Shown here: positions 1 to 8,190 of the stretch, one piece after another
How the letters are laid out: each line of letters starts with the position of its first letter
How positions within the stretch are numbered: position 1 is the stretch's first letter
NCBI RefSeq assembly: GCF_049852125.1
Contig: NZ_CP187532.1
Location: forward strand, 992,001-1,056,000
Source of the DNA: Senimuribacter sp049852125
Lineage (GTDB): Bacteria > Bacillota > Clostridia > Peptostreptococcales > Anaerovoracaceae
Length of the DNA: 64,000 nucleotides
Reading direction: 5' to 3'
Translations under genes and position numbers: made by a program
Notes under the pieces: generated by a model
What the model was told of the DNA's origin: nothing
What the model saw: the letters and a program-made list of their open reading frames with translations, nothing else
The model's database searches: none

Positions 1-1
1 T

Positions 2-262
2 CCGGACGAGAAGATCGTACTCCACGGAAACTGCACCAAGAAATATCTGAAGCAGCATCCGGGCGCATATCACATTCTGGGATGCCCTCCGAATGAACCG
101 GCTCTCTACTTGACCATTCAGAGACATGAGACCATCGACGGGACAGGGGATCAGGAAGATGAGATCATCCGTCCATGCATGGCAAGAGACGCACAGGTAT
201 GGCACGATTACGTGTTCGCTAAATTTGAAGAATACAAGAAGGAAAATCCGGAGGCTAAATAA
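2..262 (+). CDS. C-terminal fragment of an unidentified protein
   Basis: The reading frame enters from the left edge and stops with TAA at 260-262, giving the last 86 residues. A stretch near the start reads GNCTKKYLKQHPGAYHILGC, followed by PPNEP. That pattern faintly recalls the C-terminal part of DUF362-type or related Cys-containing proteins, but it is not enough to name a family. The tail is acidic and lysine-rich. The stop abuts the ATG at 263, so it is cotranscribed with the next small gene and probably with the MFS carrier after it. Function is unknown; only the reading frame is well supported. Confidence 0.6.
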   Translation, partial: PDEKIVLHGNCTKKYLKQHPGAYHILGCPPNEPALYLTIQRHETIDGTGDQEDEIIRPCMARDAQVWHDYVFAKFEEYKKENPEAK

Positions 263-532
263 ATGGAAGGATACATCAGGGTCAAGGCAGGAAAGGAATT
301 CTGGGAACTGCTGAACATGATCTTTACCGACGAATTCATGCAGAAATATACCAACTTTGAAAGCTTTGAGTATTTTCGCTATTCCAGCGCGGTGATGTGC
401 AGCTGGGATGGAGAATATATGATTTATCCCGAAACAGTCTTCAACAACTTCGTCATCGAAAGCACTGTTTTCAAGACCTGGGACGAGATGGTCATGAAAG
501 CGGCGGACGAGAGATTTCCTAAAGAAAAATAA
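263..532 (+). CDS. Hypothetical 89-residue protein
   Basis: This small soluble protein is rich in aromatic and acidic residues and has no membrane segment. I do not recognise the family. The start is supported by a CGGAGG ribosome site at 248-253, lying in the last codons of the upstream gene. The ATG follows the upstream stop directly, which suggests translational coupling. The next gene, an MFS carrier, starts 33 bases downstream, so it may be an accessory to transport or to the truncated upstream enzyme. That link rests only on position. Confidence 0.65.
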   Translation: MEGYIRVKAGKEFWELLNMIFTDEFMQKYTNFESFEYFRYSSAVMCSWDGEYMIYPETVFNNFVIESTVFKTWDEMVMKAADERFPKEK

Positions 533-565
533 TCACCAAAACAATAAGATTCGAGGTAATTACAA

Positions 566-1885
566 ATGGCTGACAATAAACAAAAGCTCCAGTCTGAAAA
601 TACCAAGTCCAACTTTGGCAGAGGCTGGCTGATCATCTTTTACTCCATGATCATGTTTTTCTTCCTGATCGGTTTCTCTATCGACGGGCAGAATATTGTA
701 ATCGATCAGTGGATTAATGCAAACGGAGGCAGCGCAGATCCGGCAGAATTAAAACCGCAGCTGTTGAAATTAGCGATGTATGCCGGATTCATCGGCGTAG
801 TTGCTTACTTTGTGATCGGTAGAATTCTGGTTAAGGTTGGCGGAAGAGCGCTTTCTGCAGTATGTCTTGCTTTAGCAGGCGCTTCCTACATCTACTACGG
901 ACATTCGACGACCACCACCGGATATTTTATCGGTTTAACGCTGGTTACCGTATTCATCAACGGCGCTGCTTACATCGGCGGCGGAAATCTGGTAACCCAG
1001 TGGTTCCCGAAGAAAAAAGGTCTGGCAAACGGATACACCACCATGGGTCACAATCTGGGTTCTGCGTTTTATGTACCTCTGATCAGCGGATTGATTGGCG
1101 CATTCGGCATCGCGAAAGGTATGACGATGCCTGGCATCGCTGCGATCATCATCGCTGTAATCGCTTACTTTATCGTAAGAAACACGCCGCAGGAAAGAGG
1201 CATGTATCCTGACAACGTATCAAAGGAAGTATATGAAGCTGAATACGCGCAGGAGACAGAAAACGGTGAACCAAGATGGACCGTTGCGAAACTTTTAAAG
1301 ACCAAAGAGATGTGGTTCGTTGCCATCATCATCGGCATCAACCAGTTGGTTACCACCGGCGTAATGAGCCAGATGGTTCCAAGAAACATCGAACTGGGTT
1401 TTGCGCCTGAAAAGGCTGTATGGTTAATGACAGTCTGCGCCGTTGTCGGCGTCTGCGGATCTTACGGATTCGGCTGGTTAGACCAGAAGCTGGGTGTTAA
1501 GAAGGCGGTTATCATGTTCCTGGTATGGTATTGTGCAGCTCTGGCTGTAAACTACGTCCTGAACAGTATGTTAGGCGGATATATCTGCGTAGCAATGGTA
1601 GGCGTAGCCATCGGCGCTGCCGCCAACTTCATGACTTCACTTCCTGCATCTGTATTCGGAAGACAGAGTTTTGACGTCGTATACTCCATCTACTTCCCGG
1701 TGATGCAGATCGTATTGATGATGAACTACTACATCAACGCGAAGGCTCTGGAATTGACCGGATCACTGAGAGGCGCTTACCTGGTATTCATCGGGCTTTT
1801 AGTTGTCAATGTTGTACTGATCAACTGCTTCGATACGAAGAAGTACAACCTGGACTACAAGAGAGAAGAAGAACTGAGCGCGTAA
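566..1885 (+). CDS. MFS transporter, oxalate/formate antiporter-like
   Basis: A 439-residue polytopic inner-membrane protein with about 12 hydrophobic segments, the usual size for the major facilitator superfamily. The loop after the fourth or fifth helix reads TQWFPKKKGLANGYTTMG, a typical MFS/OFA-family signature (WFPxxKGxAxG). A charged cytoplasmic loop near residues 205-245 separates the two six-helix halves. The ribosome site GAGGT sits just before the ATG. It probably imports or exchanges an organic anion. Its position before a thiolase and about 6 kb from the BKACE cluster suggests a carboxylate substrate, but the substrate cannot be read from sequence. Confidence 0.8.
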   Translation: MADNKQKLQSENTKSNFGRGWLIIFYSMIMFFFLIGFSIDGQNIVIDQWINANGGSADPAELKPQLLKLAMYAGFIGVVAYFVIGRILVKVGGRALSAVCLALAGASYIYYGHSTTTTGYFIGLTLVTVFINGAAYIGGGNLVTQWFPKKKGLANGYTTMGHNLGSAFYVPLISGLIGAFGIAKGMTMPGIAAIIIAVIAYFIVRNTPQERGMYPDNVSKEVYEAEYAQETENGEPRWTVAKLLKTKEMWFVAIIIGINQLVTTGVMSQMVPRNIELGFAPEKAVWLMTVCAVVGVCGSYGFGWLDQKLGVKKAVIMFLVWYCAALAVNYVLNSMLGGYICVAMVGVAIGAAANFMTSLPASVFGRQSFDVVYSIYFPVMQIVLMMNYYINAKALELTGSLRGAYLVFIGLLVVNVVLINCFDTKKYNLDYKREEELSA

Positions 1886-1943
1886 GGGGTTTAGAAAAAG
1901 CTTAAATTTTATCGGACATATTTGTCTCAACATTTGAACTCTG

Positions 1944-1973
1944 TGCAGGCTGCTTCCGCTGTGAAGCGGCCTG
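1944..1973 (+). other. Strong hairpin between the MFS gene and the thiolase
   Basis: A 12-bp stem (GCAGGCTGCTTC with GAAGCGGCCTGC, one G-U pair) closes a six-base loop. No T-run follows, so it is not a textbook intrinsic terminator. It may stabilise the upstream mRNA end or act as a weak attenuator before the thiolase. Confidence 0.5.
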
Positions 1974-2006
1974 CCCGCATATAGGAACAGAAAGGTGGAA
2001 TTTCAC

Positions 2007-3185
2007 ATGAGAAACGTAGTGATTACAGCGGCCTGCAGAACGCCGATCGGGGCGCTGGGAGGCCAGTTTAAAACATTAACATCCCTGGATCTTTCCATTC
2101 CGGTCATGCAGAATCTCATCGAGAGAGCCGGAATCGACCCTGTTATCATCGAGGACGTAATCTGGGGCTGCAACTATCAGAGAACTTACAAGGAAAATAA
2201 CCTTGCCAGGGTAGCGGCTGTAAAGGCGGGACTTCCGGATACAGTTCCCGGTATTACCATTCACAGAAACTGCACATCCTCCATGTCTTCGATTCAGTTC
2301 GGCTATTATCAGATCAAAGCCGGCGAGGCGGACTGTATCATGGCAGGCGGCGCGGACAGTATGAGCACGGCGCCCCATATGGTATTCAACGCTCGTTACG
2401 GTCAGAAATACGGTCATATGGAACTTCGGGATTCTATGTGGGATTCTCTGACTAACCTGGGCGTAGGTCCTGCTATGGGTATCACGGCAGAAAATGTGGC
2501 GGACGAGTACGACGTGACCAGAGAACAGATGGACGCCTATGCCCTGCGTTCTCAGCAGAGAGCCGTAGCTGCCATTGACGCCGGCAAGTTTCAGGATGAA
2601 ATCATTCCCATTACCGTAAAGGGTAAAAAAGGCGATACCGTCATCGATACAGACGAGTATCCGCGCCGTGACGCCAGTCTCGAAAAGCTGGCAAAGCTGA
2701 AGCCGACTTTCAAAGAGGACGGCAGGGTAACGGCAGGAAATGCCTCCGGCATGAACGACGCGGCTTCCGGCGTGATTCTCATGGCGGAGGATAAGGCTAA
2801 GGAGCTGGGCGTTCCGATTCTTGCCCGTATCAAAGCAGTGGCGACTACGGGCGTGCGTCCTGAGGTCATGGGCATCGGTCCAATCAGCGCGTCCCAGAAA
2901 GCGCTGAAAAAGGCGGGGCTGACGGTAGACGACATCGACCTCTTTGAGATTAATGAGGCCTTTGCAGCGCAGTGTCTGGCTTGTCAGAAAACGCTGGGCA
3001 TTCCTGATGAGAAGCTGAATGTCAACGGCAGCGGAATTTCTCTGGGACATCCGGTAGGCGCGACTGGTTCTCGTCTCGTCATTACCTGTATGTACGAACT
3101 GATGAAGCGGAAGCAGAGGTATGGACTTGCAACGCTTTGTGCCGGCGGCGGCATGGGAACTGCGGTCATTATCGAGATGGTATAA
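2007..3185 (+). CDS. Acetyl-CoA acetyltransferase (thiolase)
   Basis: Cytoplasmic thiolase that condenses two acetyl-CoA or cleaves beta-ketoacyl-CoA with CoA. With the ATG at 2007 the protein has 392 residues, and the catalytic residues fall at the classical places: Cys89 (RNCTSSMSS), His348 (GHPVGATG) and Cys378 (CAGGGMG), with NEAFAAQ between. A GTG 12 bases upstream is in frame, but the AAAGGTGG ribosome site at 1991-1998 is correctly spaced only for the ATG. It could use the acetoacetyl-CoA formed downstream of the BKACE reaction in the nearby sigma-54 cluster, although it has its own transcript. Exact chain-length preference is not visible. Confidence 0.9.
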   Translation: MRNVVITAACRTPIGALGGQFKTLTSLDLSIPVMQNLIERAGIDPVIIEDVIWGCNYQRTYKENNLARVAAVKAGLPDTVPGITIHRNCTSSMSSIQFGYYQIKAGEADCIMAGGADSMSTAPHMVFNARYGQKYGHMELRDSMWDSLTNLGVGPAMGITAENVADEYDVTREQMDAYALRSQQRAVAAIDAGKFQDEIIPITVKGKKGDTVIDTDEYPRRDASLEKLAKLKPTFKEDGRVTAGNASGMNDAASGVILMAEDKAKELGVPILARIKAVATTGVRPEVMGIGPISASQKALKKAGLTVDDIDLFEINEAFAAQCLACQKTLGIPDEKLNVNGSGISLGHPVGATGSRLVITCMYELMKRKQRYGLATLCAGGGMGTAVIIEMV

Positions 3186-3277
3186 TGAACGCAAATAACC
3201 ATATCAGCGTTGCTGCAAGGAAGCGTTCATTGAATCATGACTTGCGATTCTATATTCAAAGGAATCGTCATGGTATA

Positions 3278-4603
3278 ATGGAACAAAATGTTAAAAATGG
3301 ACTGAAATATCAGCTGGACGACAGGGTGCCTTTTGGAGAAAACCTGATGTACGGTTTTCAGCAGATTGTCCTCTTTGTCGCGTCAGCTGTGGTAATGCCG
3401 GTCGTTGTGGGATACGCATTAGGGCTGGCGCAGGCGGAAGTGGCGGCTATGCTGCAGAGGACCTTTGTCCTCTGTGGTGTGATGACTCTGCTGCAGGTCA
3501 GATGGGGTCACCGCTTTCCCATTCAGGATGGTCCGGCAGGTCTTTGGTCGGGGCTGTTTCTGCTGATGGTTTCCTCTGCGCCGGCCCTTGGCATTTCTTT
3601 GGGGACGCTTCGGACAGATCTGGAAATGGGCATGCTTCTTGCCGGAATTCTGGTCATGGCGCTGGCGGCAAGCGGCTTGATTTGTCGTATGGCAAAGCTG
3701 TTTACACCGATCATCAATGGTCTTTTGATTCTTCTCATGGTGCTGCAGATCAGCGCCAGCATCATGAAAGGCATGCTGGGCGTCAGCGAGGAATCGCCGG
3801 GTATTGACGGAACGGCTTTTCTCGTGGCGGTCTTTACCATGGTGGTGATTCTCGTCATCAATCTGTTTACAAAGGGATTCATCCGCAGCATCGCGACCTT
3901 TATCGGCATGGTGGCGGGATGGATTTTAGCGGCGGCGCTGGGGGTTACAGAAAAGGTGGATTTTCTGCAGAATGGCGTCGTGACGCTGCCTGCTCTCTTT
4001 GCCTGGGGAAAACCGACCTATGACGGCGGCGTCGTTTTGACCTGCCTGATCAGCGCTTTTGTACTGATTTCTATGGTGTTTGCCAGCATTAACGGCATGG
4101 GTGCTATGGCAGGGGAAGACATCACGGAAAAGAAAATGCAGCGTTCTATCTTTTTTCACGGGTTGGCTGCATTTATGACCGGCGGCTTTTCTTCCATCGC
4201 GTTTATGCCCTATGTGTCTTCCATCGGCGTGGTAGAGATGACCGGTGTAGCGTCGAGACGGCCCATGTATCTTGCAGCGGGCGGTATGATTGTCATGGGA
4301 TTGATCGCGCCCTTCGGTGCGCTCTTTGCGACCATTCCTGCCTGCGTGGGGAACGGCGCGCTGATTATCATCTTCGCCCTTTGCATCGGACAGGCGCTGC
4401 GGGAGTTTCATAAAGTTCCCTTTGAAAGCAGGGAAAACCTGATCGTAGGATTGTCTATGATTATCGGCTGCGGCATTATGTTTCTGCCTGCGGGCACATT
4501 CAGAGGACTACCGGCGGCAGCAGCCTGTCTTTTGTCCAACGGACTGATCGTGGGAATGGCGGCGGCGTTTTTGCTGGAGCAAGTAGTGATGCGGAAGAAA
4601 TGA
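3278..4603 (+). CDS. NCS2-family nucleobase permease
   Basis: A 441-residue membrane protein of the uracil/xanthine (nucleobase:cation symporter-2) family with roughly 12-14 hydrophobic segments. Family marks include the N-terminal LMYGFQQIVLF and the central QDGPAGLWSG stretch. The frame is open back into the thiolase gene (to 3137). I chose the ATG at 3278 because the protein from there begins like family members; the ribosome site is weak (AAAGGA about 15 bases upstream), so the start is uncertain. It lies 92 bases after the thiolase and ends at a terminator. It probably takes up a purine, uracil or related ring compound. Confidence 0.8.
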   Translation: MEQNVKNGLKYQLDDRVPFGENLMYGFQQIVLFVASAVVMPVVVGYALGLAQAEVAAMLQRTFVLCGVMTLLQVRWGHRFPIQDGPAGLWSGLFLLMVSSAPALGISLGTLRTDLEMGMLLAGILVMALAASGLICRMAKLFTPIINGLLILLMVLQISASIMKGMLGVSEESPGIDGTAFLVAVFTMVVILVINLFTKGFIRSIATFIGMVAGWILAAALGVTEKVDFLQNGVVTLPALFAWGKPTYDGGVVLTCLISAFVLISMVFASINGMGAMAGEDITEKKMQRSIFFHGLAAFMTGGFSSIAFMPYVSSIGVVEMTGVASRRPMYLAAGGMIVMGLIAPFGALFATIPACVGNGALIIIFALCIGQALREFHKVPFESRENLIVGLSMIIGCGIMFLPAGTFRGLPAAAACLLSNGLIVGMAAAFLLEQVVMRKK

Positions 4604-4628
4604 CAAGTTTATAAAGTTTCAGAATTTG

Positions 4629-4675
4629 AAAAGCTGTTTGCAGGTAGGGATGAACTGCAGACGGCTTTTTCTTCT
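4629..4675 (+). terminator. Intrinsic terminator after the NCS2 permease
   Basis: A 15-bp stem starting AAAAGCTGTTTGCAG pairs with CTGCAGACGGCTTTT (two G-U pairs) around an 11-base loop, followed by a T-rich run. Confidence 0.8.
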
Positions 4676-4808
4676 TGTGTTTTAATAGAAAATCGCATAT
4701 ACTGATAGTAAAGCGAACGAAGATTTATCAAGTGAATCCAATATCGGATTAGAGCGATTTTTATAAATGTTTTAGTATAATTTCGATACTGCAAAGGAGG
4801 GGAGAAAT

Positions 4809-5798
4809 ATGGCGATAAAATCAATAGAAATAAACAATCTATTGGTGTTTGGGCAACATGACAATAATACATTTCAACTGGATTTTTGTGATGGAATTAA
4901 TGTTATTATAGGAGAAAATGGTGTTGGAAAGACAACCTTACTGAAAATGCTGTATGCTGCAATGCAGTGGTCAGAAGGTAAAATGAATCCGTTAAAGCAT
5001 TTTTTCTCTATTAGTGAAAATGGAAGTTCAGTATTAAAGAATGTGGATAATTCGATGGGGCCAGGAAGATTTTCTGTAACGGATGGCGAACACAGAATCA
5101 CACACAGTATATCAGACATTGAAACCAGTTCAAGTGATGGATGGGGAAAAATGAATATCCAATCAGTTTTTATCCCATCTACAGAGATGCTTTCTCATTC
5201 CAATGGATTTCTAGCCATGAATCAGAAATATCACATGCCTTTTGACGGTACGCAGGTGGATATCATCGTAAATGCTTCTTTACCTGAAACAAGAGAAGTG
5301 CCAGCTGCGATGGAAGGTATTTTAAAGAAAATCAGTGATGCTATTGGAGGTACCGTGACATTGGAAGACGATACATTTTACGTTATCAAAAAAGACGGTC
5401 ATAAAATAGAGTTTTCCTTAGAAGCCGAAGGGCTTCGTAAGCTGGGATTGCTTTGGAAACTGATTCGTAACGGTCTTTTGGAGAGCGGAAGCGCTTTGCT
5501 TTGGGATGAACCGGAAGCGAACTTGAATCCGGAGTTATATCCTCTGGTTGCAGAAATCCTTCTGGAGCTAGAAAAGAATGGTGTTCAGATCTTTGTTGCG
5601 ACACACAGCTATAATTTTGCTAAATACCTTGAGATTCGCCGAGATAAGAACGAACAGGTTATGTTTCATAACTTGTATAAAAGATTTTCTGAAAATGGCA
5701 TGATTTTTAGCAATTCTGCATTTAGAATGGAAGATATCACACCAAATCATATTATGATTGCCGATATGAAGTTATTGGATGAAGTTTATGATTTGTGA
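4809..5798 (+). CDS. AAA/ABC-type ATPase, possible defence component
   Basis: A 329-residue single-domain ATPase of the SMC/OLD-like AAA_15/AAA_21 type. Walker A is GENGVGKTT near residues 35-43. The Walker B block near residue 235 reads ALLWDEPEANLNPEL, and a switch histidine follows in FVATHSYNFAKY. A degenerate signature helix (EAEGLRKLGLLWKLI) precedes Walker B. There is no membrane segment and no TOPRIM domain. It starts after AAAGGAGGGG with a TATAAT (4776-4781) upstream. The next gene is 8 bases away and looks like a nuclease. The base composition is clearly more AT-rich than the neighbouring enzymes, which suggests transfer. Pairs of this type occur in anti-phage systems such as Septu or PARIS, but no named system can be assigned. 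Confidence 0.75.
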   Translation: MAIKSIEINNLLVFGQHDNNTFQLDFCDGINVIIGENGVGKTTLLKMLYAAMQWSEGKMNPLKHFFSISENGSSVLKNVDNSMGPGRFSVTDGEHRITHSISDIETSSSDGWGKMNIQSVFIPSTEMLSHSNGFLAMNQKYHMPFDGTQVDIIVNASLPETREVPAAMEGILKKISDAIGGTVTLEDDTFYVIKKDGHKIEFSLEAEGLRKLGLLWKLIRNGLLESGSALLWDEPEANLNPELYPLVAEILLELEKNGVQIFVATHSYNFAKYLEIRRDKNEQVMFHNLYKRFSENGMIFSNSAFRMEDITPNHIMIADMKLLDEVYDL

Positions 5799-5806
5799 GG
5801 TGACCT

Positions 5807-6328
5807 ATGGCAAAAGTGTTTATAGAAGAAAATGGTTTATACTGTATTGACTGTTCACAGGCAAAGTGGGCAACAGATCAAGTGCATCATGAATATCATA
5901 GTGCAGGGGTGCATTTGAGCGATGTGGATTTTTTAATTGAAGATCTGGATTCTTTGCTTATGGTAGAATACAAAAATGCAAATATAAAAGGTGCAGCAAA
6001 GCCAGACGCATATGACCCGAATCAGGAAAAAAATTATACGAAACTGGTTAAAAAATTTTATGATTCTCTTCATTACCTGAATCTTTTGCATAAGGTGAGA
6101 CCTGTACAGTATATTTGTGTGATAGAGTATCCAACTAGCGATTTAGTGACCAGGAGACGATTAAGAAATAGGCTGAAGAAAGATTTACCTTTTCAGCTTC
6201 AGGAAAATATAGGAAAAGGCAGGAAGCTGATTGAGGCAGTTGATGTCGTATCAATCGAGGAGTGGAATAGAAATCAGATATATGGGAAATATCCGATTTC
6301 ATTAGTTAAGAATGAAAGCAAATATTAG
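5807..6328 (+). CDS. Small PD-(D/E)XK-like protein paired with the ATPase
   Basis: A 173-residue soluble protein that I do not recognise by family. Residues 39-56 contain D39-V-D41 followed by hydrophobic strands and E54-Y-K56, which fits the D-x(n)-ExK core of PD-(D/E)XK nucleases. A helical region follows (EKNYTKLVKKFYDSLHYL). It starts 8 bases after the ATPase gene behind a GAGGTGA ribosome site, shares its AT-rich composition, and ends at a terminator, so the two form a closed bicistronic unit. The likely role is the effector nuclease of an ATPase-controlled system. The nuclease reading is an inference from a short motif and could be wrong. Confidence 0.6.
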   Translation: MAKVFIEENGLYCIDCSQAKWATDQVHHEYHSAGVHLSDVDFLIEDLDSLLMVEYKNANIKGAAKPDAYDPNQEKNYTKLVKKFYDSLHYLNLLHKVRPVQYICVIEYPTSDLVTRRRLRNRLKKDLPFQLQENIGKGRKLIEAVDVVSIEEWNRNQIYGKYPISLVKNESKY

Positions 6329-6395
6329 GAAAGCATACTAACTCGAACAGAATATCAGGATTGATTTTGACATATAAAATATAATAAATTTATAA

Positions 6396-6430
6396 CGGCT
6401 GTATAACAAAAGTGATACAGCCGATTTTTA
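6396..6430 (+). terminator. Terminator after the ATPase/nuclease pair
   Basis: A perfect 9-bp stem (CGGCTGTAT / ATACAGCCG, 10-base loop) is followed by ATTTTTATTT. It lies between convergent genes and could also slow transcription from the minus strand. Confidence 0.8.
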
Positions 6431-6437
6431 TTTGCGA

Positions 6438-7964
6438 TTATTTCGCTCCCGGATAGTCGATGCCGTACTGTTTGATCTTTCGGGATATGGTAGACGCGTT
6501 GACGCCCAGTTTTGCACCGGCGTCTCTGAGGCTGCTTGCGTCTCTGAGGACGGATTCAATCAGGCTTTTTTCGTAGTTTTCCAGTGATTGTGACAGTGTT
6601 CCTGTGCTGGTGACGACTTCATCGCCCTGGGAGATATCCAGAAGACCGCGGAGCATTTCATCGGCGACTTCTTTTGTACCGGAAGCGCAGATGGTCAGGT
6701 ATTCGATGACATTTTCCAGTTCACGGATGTTACCCGGCCAGGTATATTGCTTCATGATGGCAAGCTGATCCTCGGTCAGCGTGAAGGGACGTCCGTGCTT
6801 TTCTGTAAAATATTCCACAAAGTGACGGCAAAGATCGTCCAGATCATTGAGCCGCTCTCTGAGGGGCGGGATGTAGATTGGAATGACGTTGAGACGGTAA
6901 TACAGATCCTGTCTAAATGTGCCTTCGGCAATTTTACGTTTCAGGTCGCTGTTAGTTGCGGCAATGAAACGGATATCCAGCTTGATGGGTTTAGTACCGC
7001 CGACGCGGGTAATCTCTTTATTCTGAATAGCGCGCAGCAGCTTGACCTGCAGATCCATGGACATATCGCCGATTTCATCCAGAAGCAGAGTCCCGCCGTT
7101 TGCCATTTCAAAGAGTCCTTGCTTTCCACTGGTATTAGCGCCGGAGAAGGCTCCCTTTTCATAGCCGAACAGTTCGCTTTCCAACAGATTGGCAGGGATA
7201 GAGGCGCAGTTGACCTTGACAAAGGTTTTGTCCGCTAATTTACTGAGCCGATGGATTTCATCGGCAACGACTTCCTTTCCGACACCAGATTCGCCGGTGA
7301 TCAGAACGGTTGCGTCTGTCGGCGCAGCCATCTGGATGGTATTCCATACTTTTTGCAAAGTATAGGAGGAACCGACCAGTCTTTTGGAACTTTCCGTATT
7401 TTCTAAGATTCGGACATTCTCACGGCTTTTATCCAGCGCATTGGCTTCTGCGAGAAACTTACCGAAGTCTTCCTGTAGGGATTGGAGCGTCAGTATAGGA
7501 CGACTGCTGACAACCACCTGGTGTAGGTTGCTGTTTTGGTCAAAAATCGGTACGCCGACCGCATAACCGACGCTGGGCGGATTGGTTTTCTGCACGGTGG
7601 AAAGACGAAAAACCTTTTTCTGTGTTTTGAGAACGTCCAACGTAGCGCCGCCGGTGAACAGATTTCCTTCTTCCACAATATCAGATATCTTCCGGCCGAT
7701 GACTTCTTCAGGCAGAATGGTTGTATTGCGTTGGTGAGCGGGATTGACGTACAGACAGACGCCGTCTTTATCAGTGATAAAAATGCTGTCGTCCAGCGCA
7801 TCGACGACAATTTTAAAATCAACGCCCTGCGCAAGAAATACGGATAAGTCCTGATAGATTTCTTGCAGGATCCGCGCGCTTTTATCCGGATTCTGATAGT
7901 CTTGTGCTTCCAAAGATCGTTTGATTTTTTCTTGTACTTTTTGAATTGCTAATACCTGATCCAT
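6438..7964 (-). CDS. Sigma-54-dependent activator with PAS sensor
   Basis: A 508-residue bacterial enhancer-binding protein. A PAS-like sensor covers about residues 45-160 (DALDDSIFITDKDGVCLYVN). The AAA+ domain covers about 195-430, with Walker A GESGVGKE, the sigma-54 contact loop GAFSGA (a known GAFTGA variant), and Walker B TLLLDEIG. A Fis-type helix-turn-helix at the C terminus reads AGAKLGVNASTISRKIKQYG. The ribosome site AGGAGG fits the ATG. It is divergent from the BKACE gene, whose promoter is a near-perfect -24/-12 element, so it almost certainly activates that gene. Its own -35 box overlaps a candidate binding site, which suggests autoregulation. The PAS ligand is probably the pathway substrate or an intermediate. 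Confidence 0.92.
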   Translation of the reverse strand: MDQVLAIQKVQEKIKRSLEAQDYQNPDKSARILQEIYQDLSVFLAQGVDFKIVVDALDDSIFITDKDGVCLYVNPAHQRNTTILPEEVIGRKISDIVEEGNLFTGGATLDVLKTQKKVFRLSTVQKTNPPSVGYAVGVPIFDQNSNLHQVVVSSRPILTLQSLQEDFGKFLAEANALDKSRENVRILENTESSKRLVGSSYTLQKVWNTIQMAAPTDATVLITGESGVGKEVVADEIHRLSKLADKTFVKVNCASIPANLLESELFGYEKGAFSGANTSGKQGLFEMANGGTLLLDEIGDMSMDLQVKLLRAIQNKEITRVGGTKPIKLDIRFIAATNSDLKRKIAEGTFRQDLYYRLNVIPIYIPPLRERLNDLDDLCRHFVEYFTEKHGRPFTLTEDQLAIMKQYTWPGNIRELENVIEYLTICASGTKEVADEMLRGLLDISQGDEVVTSTGTLSQSLENYEKSLIESVLRDASSLRDAGAKLGVNASTISRKIKQYGIDYPGAK

Positions 7965-7997
7965 GTTATCTGCCTCCTGTAGAATGAAATTACTATT

Positions 7998-8026
7998 AGT
8001 ATAGCAAAGTTGTTGCTTTCATGCAA
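7998..8026 (-). promoter_or_regulatory. Sigma-A promoter of the sigma-54 activator gene
   Basis: Read on the minus strand: TTGCAT (8021-8026), 17 bases, TATACT (7998-8003). The -35 box lies inside the inverted repeat at 8012-8027, so activator binding would occlude it. Confidence 0.65.
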
Positions 8027-8047
8027 CGCTGATTTGCAAGGTGCAAC
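8012..8047. promoter_or_regulatory. Candidate upstream activator sites for the BKACE promoter
   Basis: A perfect inverted repeat GTTGC-TTTCAT-GCAAC (8012-8027) is followed, 20 bases on, by a second, weaker copy ending in GCAAC (8032-8047, containing TTGCA-AGG-TGCAA). The repeats are about two helical turns apart and 40-80 bases upstream of the -24 element, as expected for an enhancer. Related sites lie before the second sigma-54 promoter. Confidence 0.65.
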
Positions 8048-8088
8048 ATGGTGTGTGGGATATTCGTTGAAATTGCAGCATTTTTCTT

Positions 8089-8104
8089 TGGCACGAGATT
8101 TGCT
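8089..8104 (+). promoter_or_regulatory. Sigma-54 (-24/-12) promoter of the BKACE gene
   Basis: TGGCAC-GAGAT-TTGCT matches the sigma-54 consensus TGGCAC-N5-TTGCW at every fixed position. It lies 87 bases before the ATG and next to an activator gene. Confidence 0.92.
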
Positions 8105-8190
8105 ATATTGTAAGTGAAGAATTTAAATTATGTAATAACGGTTTTACGCCTGAAGAACTGATATCAGCAGAAAAAAAGGAGAGTTATAAT

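Noticed and set aside
2076..3194. 372-codon open frame antisense to the thiolase
   Set aside because: His/Arg/Cys-rich translation with no domain, no ribosome site, and the sense frame carries all catalytic residues; a codon-bias shadow.
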